Of a DNA stretch of 64,000 bases, positions 46,690 to 55,275 are shown one piece after another. Origin of the DNA: Motacilla alba alba (Eukaryota; Chordata; Aves; Passeriformes; Motacillidae); NCBI RefSeq assembly GCF_015832195.1, contig NC_052028.1, positions 9,405,501 through 9,469,500 on the forward strand, written 5' to 3'. Position 1 is the stretch's first letter, and each line of letters begins with the position of its first letter. Below the pieces are notes generated by a model. It had not been told where the DNA came from and searched no databases. It was given only the letters and a program-made list of their open reading frames with translations. A program made the translations under genes and the position numbers.

Positions 46690-47342
46690 TTCACAGCAGA
46701 GAATAAGTGAGTTTCTTCCCCAGTTCCACAAAACAGCAGGGTTAAACCACGCTTTTCTTGGACACACGTGTTCCCAGCTGGAAACCCAAGGATTGAAGGT
46801 TACACACACCTGAGTCAGTAATGCTTTCTGCCTGTTGCACAGTTCAACATGTGAAGCATCTGTCTGACTCTGGTTAGAGGCTGTGAGCTGAGCACTTCCA
46901 TAATCGAGGGGATTATAATTTAAACACAAATATTTCCAAACAGTATTTGGTTCAAGATGTGTGGTTTGCTTCAAATGGAAATGCAATAAAGTGGTTTAAT
47001 CCATGCACTAGACTCCTCCATCTGTTGCATTGTGTCCTCTCCTGCTAGAGCAATGTATGGGACAAGCCTTGGGAGAGACTGGAGAATGACAAATTAGTCA
47101 TTGTCATTTCAGGTTTGTGCCTGAATCCTGATTTCTGGCATGCAGACCATAAGATGGAGTGTGGACAAAGCTTGTGAGTTGTTGGGAAGTCCTAGAGTCC
47201 TCCCTCTAGCCAACAGAACAGTGCTAGTGTATTTATAAACACTGGGGACAGAGTTACAGTTCAGGGGGAAGCTCTTAAAAGGCTGCTTTGGATATTGTCC
47301 CTCTCTCAGTCCCTGTCACAAAGGCAGTGTTTCTGTGAAGCC

Positions 47343-47388
47343 ACGAATCACAGAATCGCTGAGGTTGGAAAAGACCTTTCAGGTAATC
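47343..47388 (-). mobile_element. Short CR1 3' tail
   Basis: 'gaatcacagaatcgctgagg' then 'ttggaaaagacctttcagg' is the reverse-strand CR1 3' terminus; the rest of the element is gone. Confidence 0.7.
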
Positions 47389-47803
47389 AAATGTGGCTGT
47401 TTAACGCCAGCTTGTTCCAGCTCCAAGCTTCCAGTTAAACAGGCCTGCATTGATGAATGTTGGGGATTTTTTAGAGCATTTGTTGTTCTCCCTGATCTGA
47501 GCAAGTGAGGCCAGCTGGTGCTTGGGGGAGAAGCTGACAGGAATGCGCCTTCTCTGCCACAGGAGGGAGTGAGCACTTTGCATATTAGCTGATTTTTCAG
47601 ACTTTGAGAAAGCTTATAGCTAATCATTGCTAATTTCCTAATTCTCTGGTAATGCAAATTCCAACAAAAACTCAAATATTTTTTTGATTTGTCCCTGTTG
47701 TCATCCAACAGACGCTGCTTGTGTAAGGCTCAAAGCATGGAGTAGGTGATAGTGTAAACTGTTGTACATGGGAAGAAAAACAACTTTTGGATGCTGAGAT
47801 GGA

Positions 47804-47809
47804 TTTATT
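47804..47809 (-). terminator. LECT2 polyadenylation signal
   Basis: AATAAA on the minus strand, 23-28 bases after the LECT2 stop codon, giving a very short 3' UTR. It is the only signal close to the stop. Confidence 0.6.
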
Positions 47810-47831
47810 TGGAATTTACTGCGTTTCCATT

Positions 47832-48022
47832 TCACTCTCTTTGCCCTTTCCCCCTTTCAAGATTGCTTGTAGGATCCGAGTGGTCGCAGTTCTCAATATG
47901 AATATGAGATGTGATCCCAGGAAATACTCTTTGCATGGGCAGCATTTTCCCAAGGACTTGTCCCTTGGAAATTGCACCATTGTATCTTACGGGATGGATA
48001 CAGAGCAGTTTTACACAGAACC
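47832..48022 (-). CDS. LECT2: LECT2 exon 7 (end of domain 2)
   Basis: Minus strand, phase 1 in, ending TGA at 47834-47832. Encodes [20 protein letters not shown] and [18 protein letters not shown], with a short basic tail. Homologous to exon 4. Confidence 0.93.
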
Positions 48023-51000
48023 CTGGTGAAAAAACAAGAGGGGAAACCTCATATGAGGTTGAAGCATTTGTTCTTCTGTACTATATTTCAGAAATATTAA
48101 CAATATCTGTCTTGTCCTTCCACTGACATAGCAACAGTGGAAATACTGAAATAGCAGAAATACTGTGGTCATAAAAATTAGGTAGTGGTTGGAGTCATTG
48201 ACTTGGTAGAAGATGGAAGGCAAGGAGAAGGTGGGAATTTGTGCTGTAGGAAAGGAGAAGACATTCTGCAGAACTCAGTTATTTGCCTTGTAGCAGGAGC
48301 AAAAAGTTCTGAATTTAGGTGGATAGAAGAAAACATGGCTAAACTACTTGGCTAACTGCAAGGTAATGCATCCTATATGAGCTCAAGATAAATAAATGTT
48401 AAATGACAGCTGTTTACCTGATCCCCTGATTTGGACTCCATCGTCAATGGCATTTCCATTGTGGAAGAATTTAACAGGCCCAGAGAGCTGGCCAGAGAAA
48501 GGAGCGTACACGGTGGCCCCGTCAGCGCAGATGACATCCACTGCCCGGTGCTTCCCTTTGCCACTGCGTCTGAAAACAAACACATCTTACAGAAGCCTCT
48601 GCTCAGGCCCAGTGCTGCAGAGAGAGGTTAGGCAGCACATGGTGTCCTAACGTGTTGTTAGGACAAAAACAGTGTCAGCAAACTGGCTGAAGGATCTGCA
48701 AAGGTGTAGGTGAGGCAATGTCATGTAGGGGGGAGAAAAATGTTGGGGAAAAATGCCTTTCTTCCAGGTCTTTAAATAAAGACCATAGAGTCTAATAAAA
48801 ATACTAGACCATAGAGGCTAATAAATAGAGTCTAAAAGACTACAGAGTCACAGAAAATTTGGCTGTGTGAAGAACATCAAGCCCAACCCTCTACTTGAGT
48901 CAGGAGTGTTCCCAACACTAGGTCAGGTCAGGCATGGCTTATTCTGATAAAAAGCTCCAAGCAGTGGTGTCATGAACAATGTGGGCAGCCTAAAAGTTTC
49001 TAAAGTCCAATCCTTCAAAGCTGTAATTTTTATGTGACCTAAACAAAGTTTAACTCTTACTTCAGTGGAAGTACAACAAAACCCCACGTGTTCCAATTAT
49101 TATATTACCTTGGAGCTCCATAGTATCCACAGCCATACTTATCACAGCCTCTTATCTCGTTGGTAGGGTTCCCAGCACACACTGCAGCCCAGCTCCTGTC
49201 CTGTTGTGGCAGTGGTGGAACAGCTTTGGAACACAGGAACACAGCACATCAAAGTTAACTTCCAGATTGTTTTATCACTTGCATGTTTGCAACTACTGTG
49301 TTTGATTTACAGTTAGGTAAGAACATGCTGACATTACATCTCATGCTTCTAGTTGGATATTTCTCCATAAGATTTGTAATCCTATAGGAAATGTAAATGG
49401 AATGTAGACCTAAGCTGGATGGTAATATTTCTAGATTAAGGTCATTTAATATAAGAAAATGCTTTAAATACAACATTTCAAAAAGACTATCACAGGTCCT
49501 GGAGTACAAATCTACTCGTGTTCTGAGTTGTGTTTTCTGTTGCTAAGGGTTTTTTTACCAGGTGTAAGCAGATGAGTAGGATCAGAGTGGTCGCAGTTCT
49601 CAACGTGGATATGAGAAATAATGCCAGGATATACTTTTTGCATTGGCAGCATTCTCCCCAGTTGTTCCCCTCTGCGGATTTGGCCGTGGTACCGGATGGG
49701 GTGAATGCAGACGAGCTTCACACAGTAACCTGGGAGAGACGGGAGAGGAAGCAGGGTCAGGAAACATCAGCTGCATCTTCTCCTGGGGTGAGCAAGCAGC
49801 ATTCCCTGCCAGCCTCTTACTGGAGGCTGTTAGGATGAAGCAGAAATGTAGTCGAGGTACCAACAATGGTGAAATCAAAATTACTATATTTGCCAGGGCA
49901 AAAAGGAAAAAAGGGTGTTGGAAAATAGAGACAGGAAAACATCCTCTCAGCAAAACTGAGGATATATTTCCGGTGCTTTATTTTTACTGTTTCCTATTTT
50001 TTGATTTGGGATTGTTATTTTCCTGCTACCTGTTTTTCAACTCCTTTCTTCCCTCCTCTCCAAGAAAAGCATAGGAAAGGACTACATCCTGCTGGTGCTG
50101 TCTTCCAATATTTCAGCGTACCAGAGAGGATGTAAGATTAATCAACGCTGTGCTTGAATCAAAGAACCACAGAAACCTTGCTCAAGTAAATGAAGTGATT
50201 ACTTGTGCACATTTCACAGCACACCCACTGTTAATTACTTGCCTGATCCCCTGATTTGGACTCCATCATCAATGGCATTTCCATTATGGAAGAAGCGGAT
50301 GGGTCCCGAGAGCTGCCCACTGAAGGGAGCGTACACCGTGGCTCCGTCAGAGCAGATGACGTCCACACCCGCATGCTTTCCTTTGCCACTGTGCCTGGAG
50401 GCAGAAATACATAATTAGGGACATCTCTCAAGGTTAATGCTATGTATCAATTGGTCACAATGCAGGATGATAGCTGAAGCTTGTCTAACAAAAATTTTTT
50501 ACCTGCAATGAAATTGAACAGAAGTAGCAAGCTTGAAGCATCTTTTTTTGTTGTTGTTGTTGCAAATTGTTCACATTACTCGGACCTTCTTCAGAGTGGG
50601 ATGAACTTTCAAATTTAAGCTTATTTTTTATTTTCCCGAGTTCATGCGGTATTTCAAACTGTTATGGAAAAGTACCATTTTATCCCAAAAAACATGTGTG
50701 CCATGTAAAATAGAATCTTGGCTGGCATTTTCTCACTTAGAAATTTGGAAGTTGCATGATGAAGATGGACACTTTTAGAGCCTCAGGGGAGGAGAAGACA
50801 AGAAAATGTGGGAGTCATTCTACATATAAAAGCATTTTTTCAGAGAAATATAACCTGTTGTTTTATGAGGTCCCTACTTAAAGACAGCGATGCTGACAGA
50901 TTTTTAGTTTGTGTAATTGAATTGTGAATCGAATCTACTCAGCTTCCTGTAAGCTGTTGCTGAGTGTTGGTTAAATTTCTGGAGTATATGCAACAAGGGT

Positions 51001-52028
51001 AAATGACACAAATCCTTGAAATACTTCCATTTCCTTTACTCTTTCTGTGATTCATGTAACAGCCCTGCTCCTTCTCCCCTGCATCTGTCGTCAGCAGTGG
51101 TATCACTGTGCTTCTGTAAGATTGCCAAGGAATATCCCAAAAAAATCAGCAAGAGGTCCTGCAGACAACAGTATTCTGTCATTCGGAGTGCCAGCTCTGT
51201 GGAGCTGTAGTCTTTCTCGTGCCTGCACATTTATTTAGGAAAGCCAGGTGAGCCCCGGTGGCCAGGCAGCTGTGTTACCTGTCAGCGCCGAAATTCCCGC
51301 AGCCGTATCTGTCGCAGCCGCGGATGCGGTTGGTGGGGTTCCCGCTGCAGATCTGTGCCCAGTGCCTGTGCTGCTGTTGGGGCGGGTGTGCATCCAGCTG
51401 CTCGGTGAAAACTTCACATGGAAGAGAGGAAAAACAGGAAAAATTCAACCATGTTCTTAGTCCAGTGCAACAGAAAGCGTTCAGGTACAAAATAGGGTGT
51501 TTGAAGGGAAAGACGTGAGCTCCAAGGAGTTTGTCATTTCAGAAACTGTAGGTAAAAGGACATTCTACAACCTGCTGGATAGACTTGATCAGTTTTTTCC
51601 TGATGTCTTACTTTAAGGTATATACACCAAAAATAAGGCAAAGCTACAGATAAAGACATTTTAAAATAGTTTGTGAAATAAACTATTTTTATTTTCTAAT
51701 TGTGCTGGGTTGATAGTTGGACTTGATGATCTTAGAGGTATTTTCAAACCTTAATGATTTTATTATTATTTTTGAAACCTCCAACTACTTCAATATATGT
51801 CTATTAATGCACGCCTAATTCCATATTTTATAATAGTCATAACTGTCCACATTGCCATCATTCCTCATAAAACTAGAGGGAAAAAACCTCAGCATTATTT
51901 ATGCTCAAGTGAATTTCAGTAATTCATTATTGTCTGCCTAAACCCAGTGAAGCCCAGCTGCATTACAGCAATCTCAACTCACCAGTGGACACCAAGCTGA
52001 CCAGAGTGACCAGACTGAGAGCTGGCAT
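47832..52028 (-). CDS. LECT2: LECT2 of the double-domain MIM-1 type
   Basis: The CDS is complement(join(47832..48022, 48418..48569, 49109..49223, 49559..49729, 50243..50394, 51279..51411, 51983..52028)): seven exons, 319 residues, no stops. A signal peptide (about 1-17, [15 protein letters not shown]) precedes two tandem LECT2 domains (about 33-162 and 179-308). Each has the LECT2 layout: GCDxYGCG, HxxxD (H67/D71 and H213/D217), [11 protein letters not shown], and SHIHxENCD (H152 and H298). These His/Asp/His are the zinc ligands of the M23-like fold. This is the architecture of chicken MIM-1, the Myb-induced protein of promyelocyte granules; mammalian LECT2 has one domain and is a secreted hepatokine/chemotaxin. 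The likely role is a secreted or granule zinc-binding protein of myeloid cells without proven peptidase activity. Intron 3 uses a GC donor. Confidence 0.94.
48023..48417 (-). other. LECT2 intron 6
   Basis: GT-AG on the minus strand (donor G|GTAAAC), 395 bases; nothing recognised. Confidence 0.85.
48418..48569 (-). CDS. LECT2: LECT2 exon 6 (middle of domain 2)
   Basis: 152 bases, the same length as exon 3. Encodes [19 protein letters not shown] and [14 protein letters not shown]. The first zinc-ligand motif reads HRAVD rather than HxGVD; the His and Asp are kept. Confidence 0.93.
48570..49108 (-). other. LECT2 intron 5
   Basis: GT-AG, 539 bases. Holds a degraded CR1 piece and, at about 48781-48835, an imperfect local duplication of 'gaccatagagtctaataaa'. 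Confidence 0.8.
48842..48935 (-). mobile_element. Degraded CR1 fragment
   Basis: Weak match to a reverse-strand CR1 3' end ('gagtcacagaaaatttggc' ... 'caagcccaaccctctacttg' ... 'aacactaggtcaggtcaggc'). Old and diverged. Confidence 0.55.
49109..49223 (-). CDS. LECT2: LECT2 exon 5 (start of domain 2)
   Basis: 115 bases, phase 1 in, phase 0+2 out (AG|GTAATA). Encodes [20 protein letters not shown] and CGYYGAP, matching exon 2 with a shorter linker. Confidence 0.92.
49224..49558 (-). other. LECT2 intron 4 (between the two domains)
   Basis: GT-AG, 335 bases, phase 1. It separates the two three-exon modules. No repeats recognised. Confidence 0.85.
49559..49729 (-). CDS. LECT2: LECT2 exon 4 (end of domain 1)
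   Basis: 171 bases, phase 1 in and out. Encodes [20 protein letters not shown] and [17 protein letters not shown], then a short linker. Confidence 0.93.
49730..50242 (-). other. LECT2 intron 3 (GC-AG)
   Basis: 513 bases. The donor is CAG|GCAAGT (GC at 50242-50241), a recognised non-canonical splice class; the acceptor is CTCCCAG. The frame only closes with this donor. Confidence 0.85.
50243..50394 (-). CDS. LECT2: LECT2 exon 3 (middle of domain 1)
   Basis: 152 bases between CCTCCAG and the GC donor. Encodes [19 protein letters not shown] with zinc ligands H67 and D71, and [14 protein letters not shown]. Confidence 0.92.
50395..51278 (-). other. LECT2 intron 2
   Basis: GT-AG, 884 bases. No repeats recognised beyond a short (GTT)n run near 50548-50562. 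Confidence 0.85.
51279..51411 (-). CDS. LECT2: LECT2 exon 2 (start of domain 1)
   Basis: 133 bases, phase 1 in. Encodes [17 protein letters not shown], as in chicken MIM-1, then the GCDRYGCG motif. It is strikingly GC-rich compared with exons 5-7. Confidence 0.92.
51412..51982 (-). other. LECT2 intron 1
   Basis: GT-AG, 571 bases. Contains a plus-strand CR1 tail at 51712-51772. Confidence 0.85.
51712..51772 (+). mobile_element. CR1 3' tail
   Basis: 'tgctgggttgatagttggac' then 'ttgatgatcttagaggtatt' and 'ttaatgattttatta' is a diverged CR1 3' end, inserted antisense to LECT2. Confidence 0.75.
51983..52028 (-). CDS. LECT2: LECT2 exon 1 (signal peptide)
   Basis: Fifteen codons plus one base: [15 protein letters not shown], then ACT G|GTGAGT. 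Near-identical to the chicken MIM-1 start. The ATG is at 52028-52026. Confidence 0.92.
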
Positions 52029-52092
52029 TTTGGGGCCGTGTCACCCGTGTTCTTTGATCCAGTCAAAGACATTGAACAGCTGCCACCTGAGG

Positions 52093-52140
52093 TATTTATG
52101 TGCTTTTGAAAGCCCAAGTCCGTTGTCTTGGCCAATCAGT
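52093..52140 (-). promoter_or_regulatory. LECT2 candidate core promoter: TATA-like box, Myb motif, CCAAT
   Basis: On the minus strand, ATAAATA (52099-52093) lies about 65 bases before the ATG. A Myb-type site CAACGG (52125-52120; consensus YAACG/TG) sits just upstream, followed by an inverted CCAAT in TTGGCCAAT (52128-52136). Chicken mim-1 was first found as a direct target of Myb acting with C/EBP factors. The spacing fits a myeloid TATA promoter, but binding is inferred. Confidence 0.6.
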
Positions 52141-52213
52141 CTCAAGCAAAGTGTTGCAGCTCCAGGCTGGTGGTGTTGCCATATTGGGCACTGTGGTGGT
52201 CTGCAGGCTCTGA

Positions 52214-52219
52214 CAGTTG
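52214..52219 (-). promoter_or_regulatory. Second Myb-type motif upstream of LECT2
   Basis: CAACTG on the minus strand, matching YAACG/TG, about 90 bases beyond the first. Six-base motifs occur often by chance; its position in the promoter is the only support. Confidence 0.3.
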
Positions 52220-52416
52220 TTAAGGCTGGTTGGGAAAGATGGATAAAATAATTGGGCTCTTAACAGTAAGAGATGGAAATGACCTCACAATTCAGGAAAC
52301 TCTGGTTGAGCTGTTTCTTAACACCTTTTCTTCCCTATCCTGGAGTAAGGTCACATTTAGGCCAAAATTGGTAGGAACCACAAATGTGGTTAAGAGGATT
52401 GAGCTGGAGGGAAAAG

Positions 52417-52506
52417 GTGGATGTCACCAATTTATCCTTTGCTGCTCATTTGTGCAGCAAATATCCAGAGTGGATGTCACCAATTTATCCTTTGCTGCTC
52501 ATTTGT
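52417..52506. repeat. 53-bp tandem duplication upstream of LECT2
   Basis: 'gtggatgtcaccaatttatc' and the following 17 bases occur at 52417 and again, unchanged, at 52470 (period 53; second copy partial). It lies about 390-480 bases before the LECT2 ATG. Confidence 0.93.
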
Positions 52507-54784
52507 CCCTGGGTGTTTGTGCCCACCAGAGCTTTGTGACTGAGAACACAGGAAGTGTTTTTTGTCAATGAGTATTCCCTTGTGCAAAGAAAAACAGATG
52601 CTTTTGCACCAAAACATTTCTTTTTTCTGGTTCAGCTGAAATTGTCATTTATTTCACTTAAATTCTTGAAGTCTGTTCACTGATACCCTGGGTTTTTAAC
52701 AGTGTAATACTTATTAAAACATCTTCAAGTTCTGAAAAAACAGTTCAAACCCATGTTGCATGGGCAAAACTGACCTGGAGTTCAGTAATTCTAGGTTTTA
52801 AAGTGATGCCTTCAGTACCTTCTTGGTTTGTGTCTCTGGCAATCCTTCAGTTTTTTTCTGCACTACTTACAAAAAAGCATTAGATTTTCTTTACACACAT
52901 GTCTTTGATAATAAGAAATTTAAACGAGGCATGGTGCTTTCACATAAATTATTTGATATTTCAAGTTACAGAAACCTCTAGAAGTCCCACAGATTTTATT
53001 CAGAGAAGAAACAGATGTGTCTCTGCCCCACTTCCAGTTTGCAAAAGCATCTGTACATTGTGTTTTCTGAAAACCTCCATGGAACAAGCAGTTGGAGACA
53101 AATTTTTCACTTGCGCTTCCAAGCTTTTCCTTACAGCCAATATTTAATCCCCAAACAATCTTTTAGCCCTCCCTGGGGTTATGACAAGTGGTTTGGCTGG
53201 TTTTATCCCTGCTGCTTTCTTCTCCATGCTGCCAGGAAGAGCTGCTGGTTTCCCCACTCCTAACCACCAAACAGATATTTATGTAAAAGTTAGGTCCCTT
53301 CAGTCCAGTTTGGATGGGGCTTTTGGTTGTAATTTGCTTCATATAATGCAGTCTTGGCTGCTAAATGACACAATGTGCTGGTAAGGGTTCTCAGTGGGTA
53401 TTCAGGGTTTGGGAATGCTGCTTATCCCTGAGCTGAAAGATGGGATGTGTGGCTTTGTATGATCCTTGCCAGAAACAACATTCATTGCTTATTCTCCTTC
53501 ATTTGACACAAGCTCTCTTCAAACCTTCTCAGCTCTCCTTAACAGCAGGAGTCAGCAGGGGAGGTGGTATGGGTGGCATTTTCAATGAGGATTTCATAGC
53601 AGAGAGGCTGTAAAGTGTTTCTGAGCTTGGCTAGCTCTGTACTGGCTGCTGCAAGCTTTTTCCCTACTGCAATCAAAACCACTTAAAAATAAAGATTTTT
53701 TTTTCAGGGGATGCCTAGCCAAGCCCATTTGAGGGGTGTCCAGTGGGATTTCTGCAATAATGATCTCTCTCAACCATATTTTATTTCTGATTTATTTCAG
53801 TTTGCAGAGGGAGAGTTTTAAATACTTCATTAGATAACTTTAGCCCAGGGCAGACCTGCCTTGAAAAACTACTGATTTTTATAGACTCCTGTGAGCTCAC
53901 ATGCTCCAAATTTTACCAAGGAAAGAATTGCAGCACTTCAATCTGCTCTACAAAGTCTTGTGAAGGAAAGGCTTAGTGTAAAGGCAGCCAAGCTGGAAGG
54001 CACAGGAAGGGGAGGTGTTATGGGTGCACAGACACTGAGGAAGGTTTTCCTTCAGTCCTGCTTTGCAGTCTGCTGCTTTGTAAAATGGCTCTAAACTGCC
54101 TGCTCTTTGCAATTTTTTTTCCCATCTCTCCTGAGTGCAGGGCTGACTCCAAATTGCTCATAACTGTGTACATTTATTTTTATTTCTTCTCTGTAAGAGA
54201 TCCTAACAGCATTGTATCTTGCTCCGGTCTTTCAAAAACACATCAAAATGCCATTGCTACTGCAATATATCTAATGCACTTGGGGTAAAGTACTCTTAAT
54301 AAAACAGCTTTCAAGTGAAAGATGATGCATTTGGGATGCCTCAGTGCCTTCCCCATCTTCCCTGGGTGAGCTGGCAGGTGCAGACCTCTCACCTGGGGCA
54401 TGGGGAAGCTCTGAACTGAAGCGGGAGGGATTCTGGTGCTGGGCTCAAGATGTTAATTTAACGGTTGCTGGGTGCAGTTGTGAAAGATGAATTGGCACCC
54501 AGTAACAGAAGGATATGGAACAACCCCTGGCATTGCACAGTCCTGGGAGCTGCAGTTGCACCATTTCCTTCCCTATGGCGGCAAGCAGGCATGAAGATGG
54601 AGGGGAGCCAGGTGGGTTAAATTGGGAAATGCTGATTCCTTCTTTTGCATGGGGTGTGAGGTCCCCCTTTTCCCCCTTTAACATCAGTATTAACTTAAGT
54701 GGTTGTGTAAGAAAACCCTTACACAGGTCTTCTGATGGACTAAGCAATTGCTCAGCAGGCAAATGGGAGTGTTTGGGCTGAGAT

Positions 54785-55275
54785 CACTGAATCACAGAGT
54801 AACATTTGGGTTGATTTGGGTTGGAAGGGAACTCAAAAACCATCCCATTCCACCCCCCTCCCACAGACAGGGACACCTTCCACTATCCCAGGTTGCTCCA
54901 AGCCCCATCCAGCCCAGCCTTGAACACTTCCAGGGATGGGGCAGCCACTGCTTCTCTGGGCAGGCAGTGCCAGGGCCTCACCTTCCTCACAGGGAAGAAT
55001 TTCTTCCCAATATCCCACTGAACCCTGCCCTCTGGCAGTGGAAGCCCTTCTCCTTTGTCCTGCCACTCCAGGTCCTTGTCCAAACTCCCTCTCCAGCTCT
55101 CTTGGAGTCCCTTAGGAAGCGCCTCTCAGGTCTCTCCAGAGCCTTCTCTTCTCCAGGTGAGCACCCCCAGCTCTCCCAGCCTGGCTCCAGAGCAGAGGGG
55201 CTCCAGCCCTCAGAGCATCTCCACGGCCTCCTCTGGTCTTGCTCCAGCAGGTCCACGTCCTTTAGGTGTTGAGAA
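54785..55275 (-). mobile_element. CR1 LINE 3' region (about 490 bp)
   Basis: Well-preserved reverse-strand CR1: 'gaatcacagagtaacatttg', 'gacagggacaccttccacta', 'tccagcccagccttgaacac', 'agggaagaatttcttcccaa', 'ttctccaggtgagcaccccc'. It is the least diverged CR1 in the window by eye and explains overlapping long open frames on both strands. Confidence 0.93.

Larger units (their letters stand above)
44905..47803. other. Interval between FBXL21 and LECT2 (convergent genes)
   Basis: Probably includes an extended AT-rich FBXL21 3' UTR up to about 45620. It then holds the solo LTR and a CR1 tail listed separately. No gene is recognised. Confidence 0.7.

Noticed and set aside
48396..50418. Plus-strand frames over the LECT2 exons
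   Set aside because: They are antisense shadows of conserved minus-strand exons with correct splice sites.
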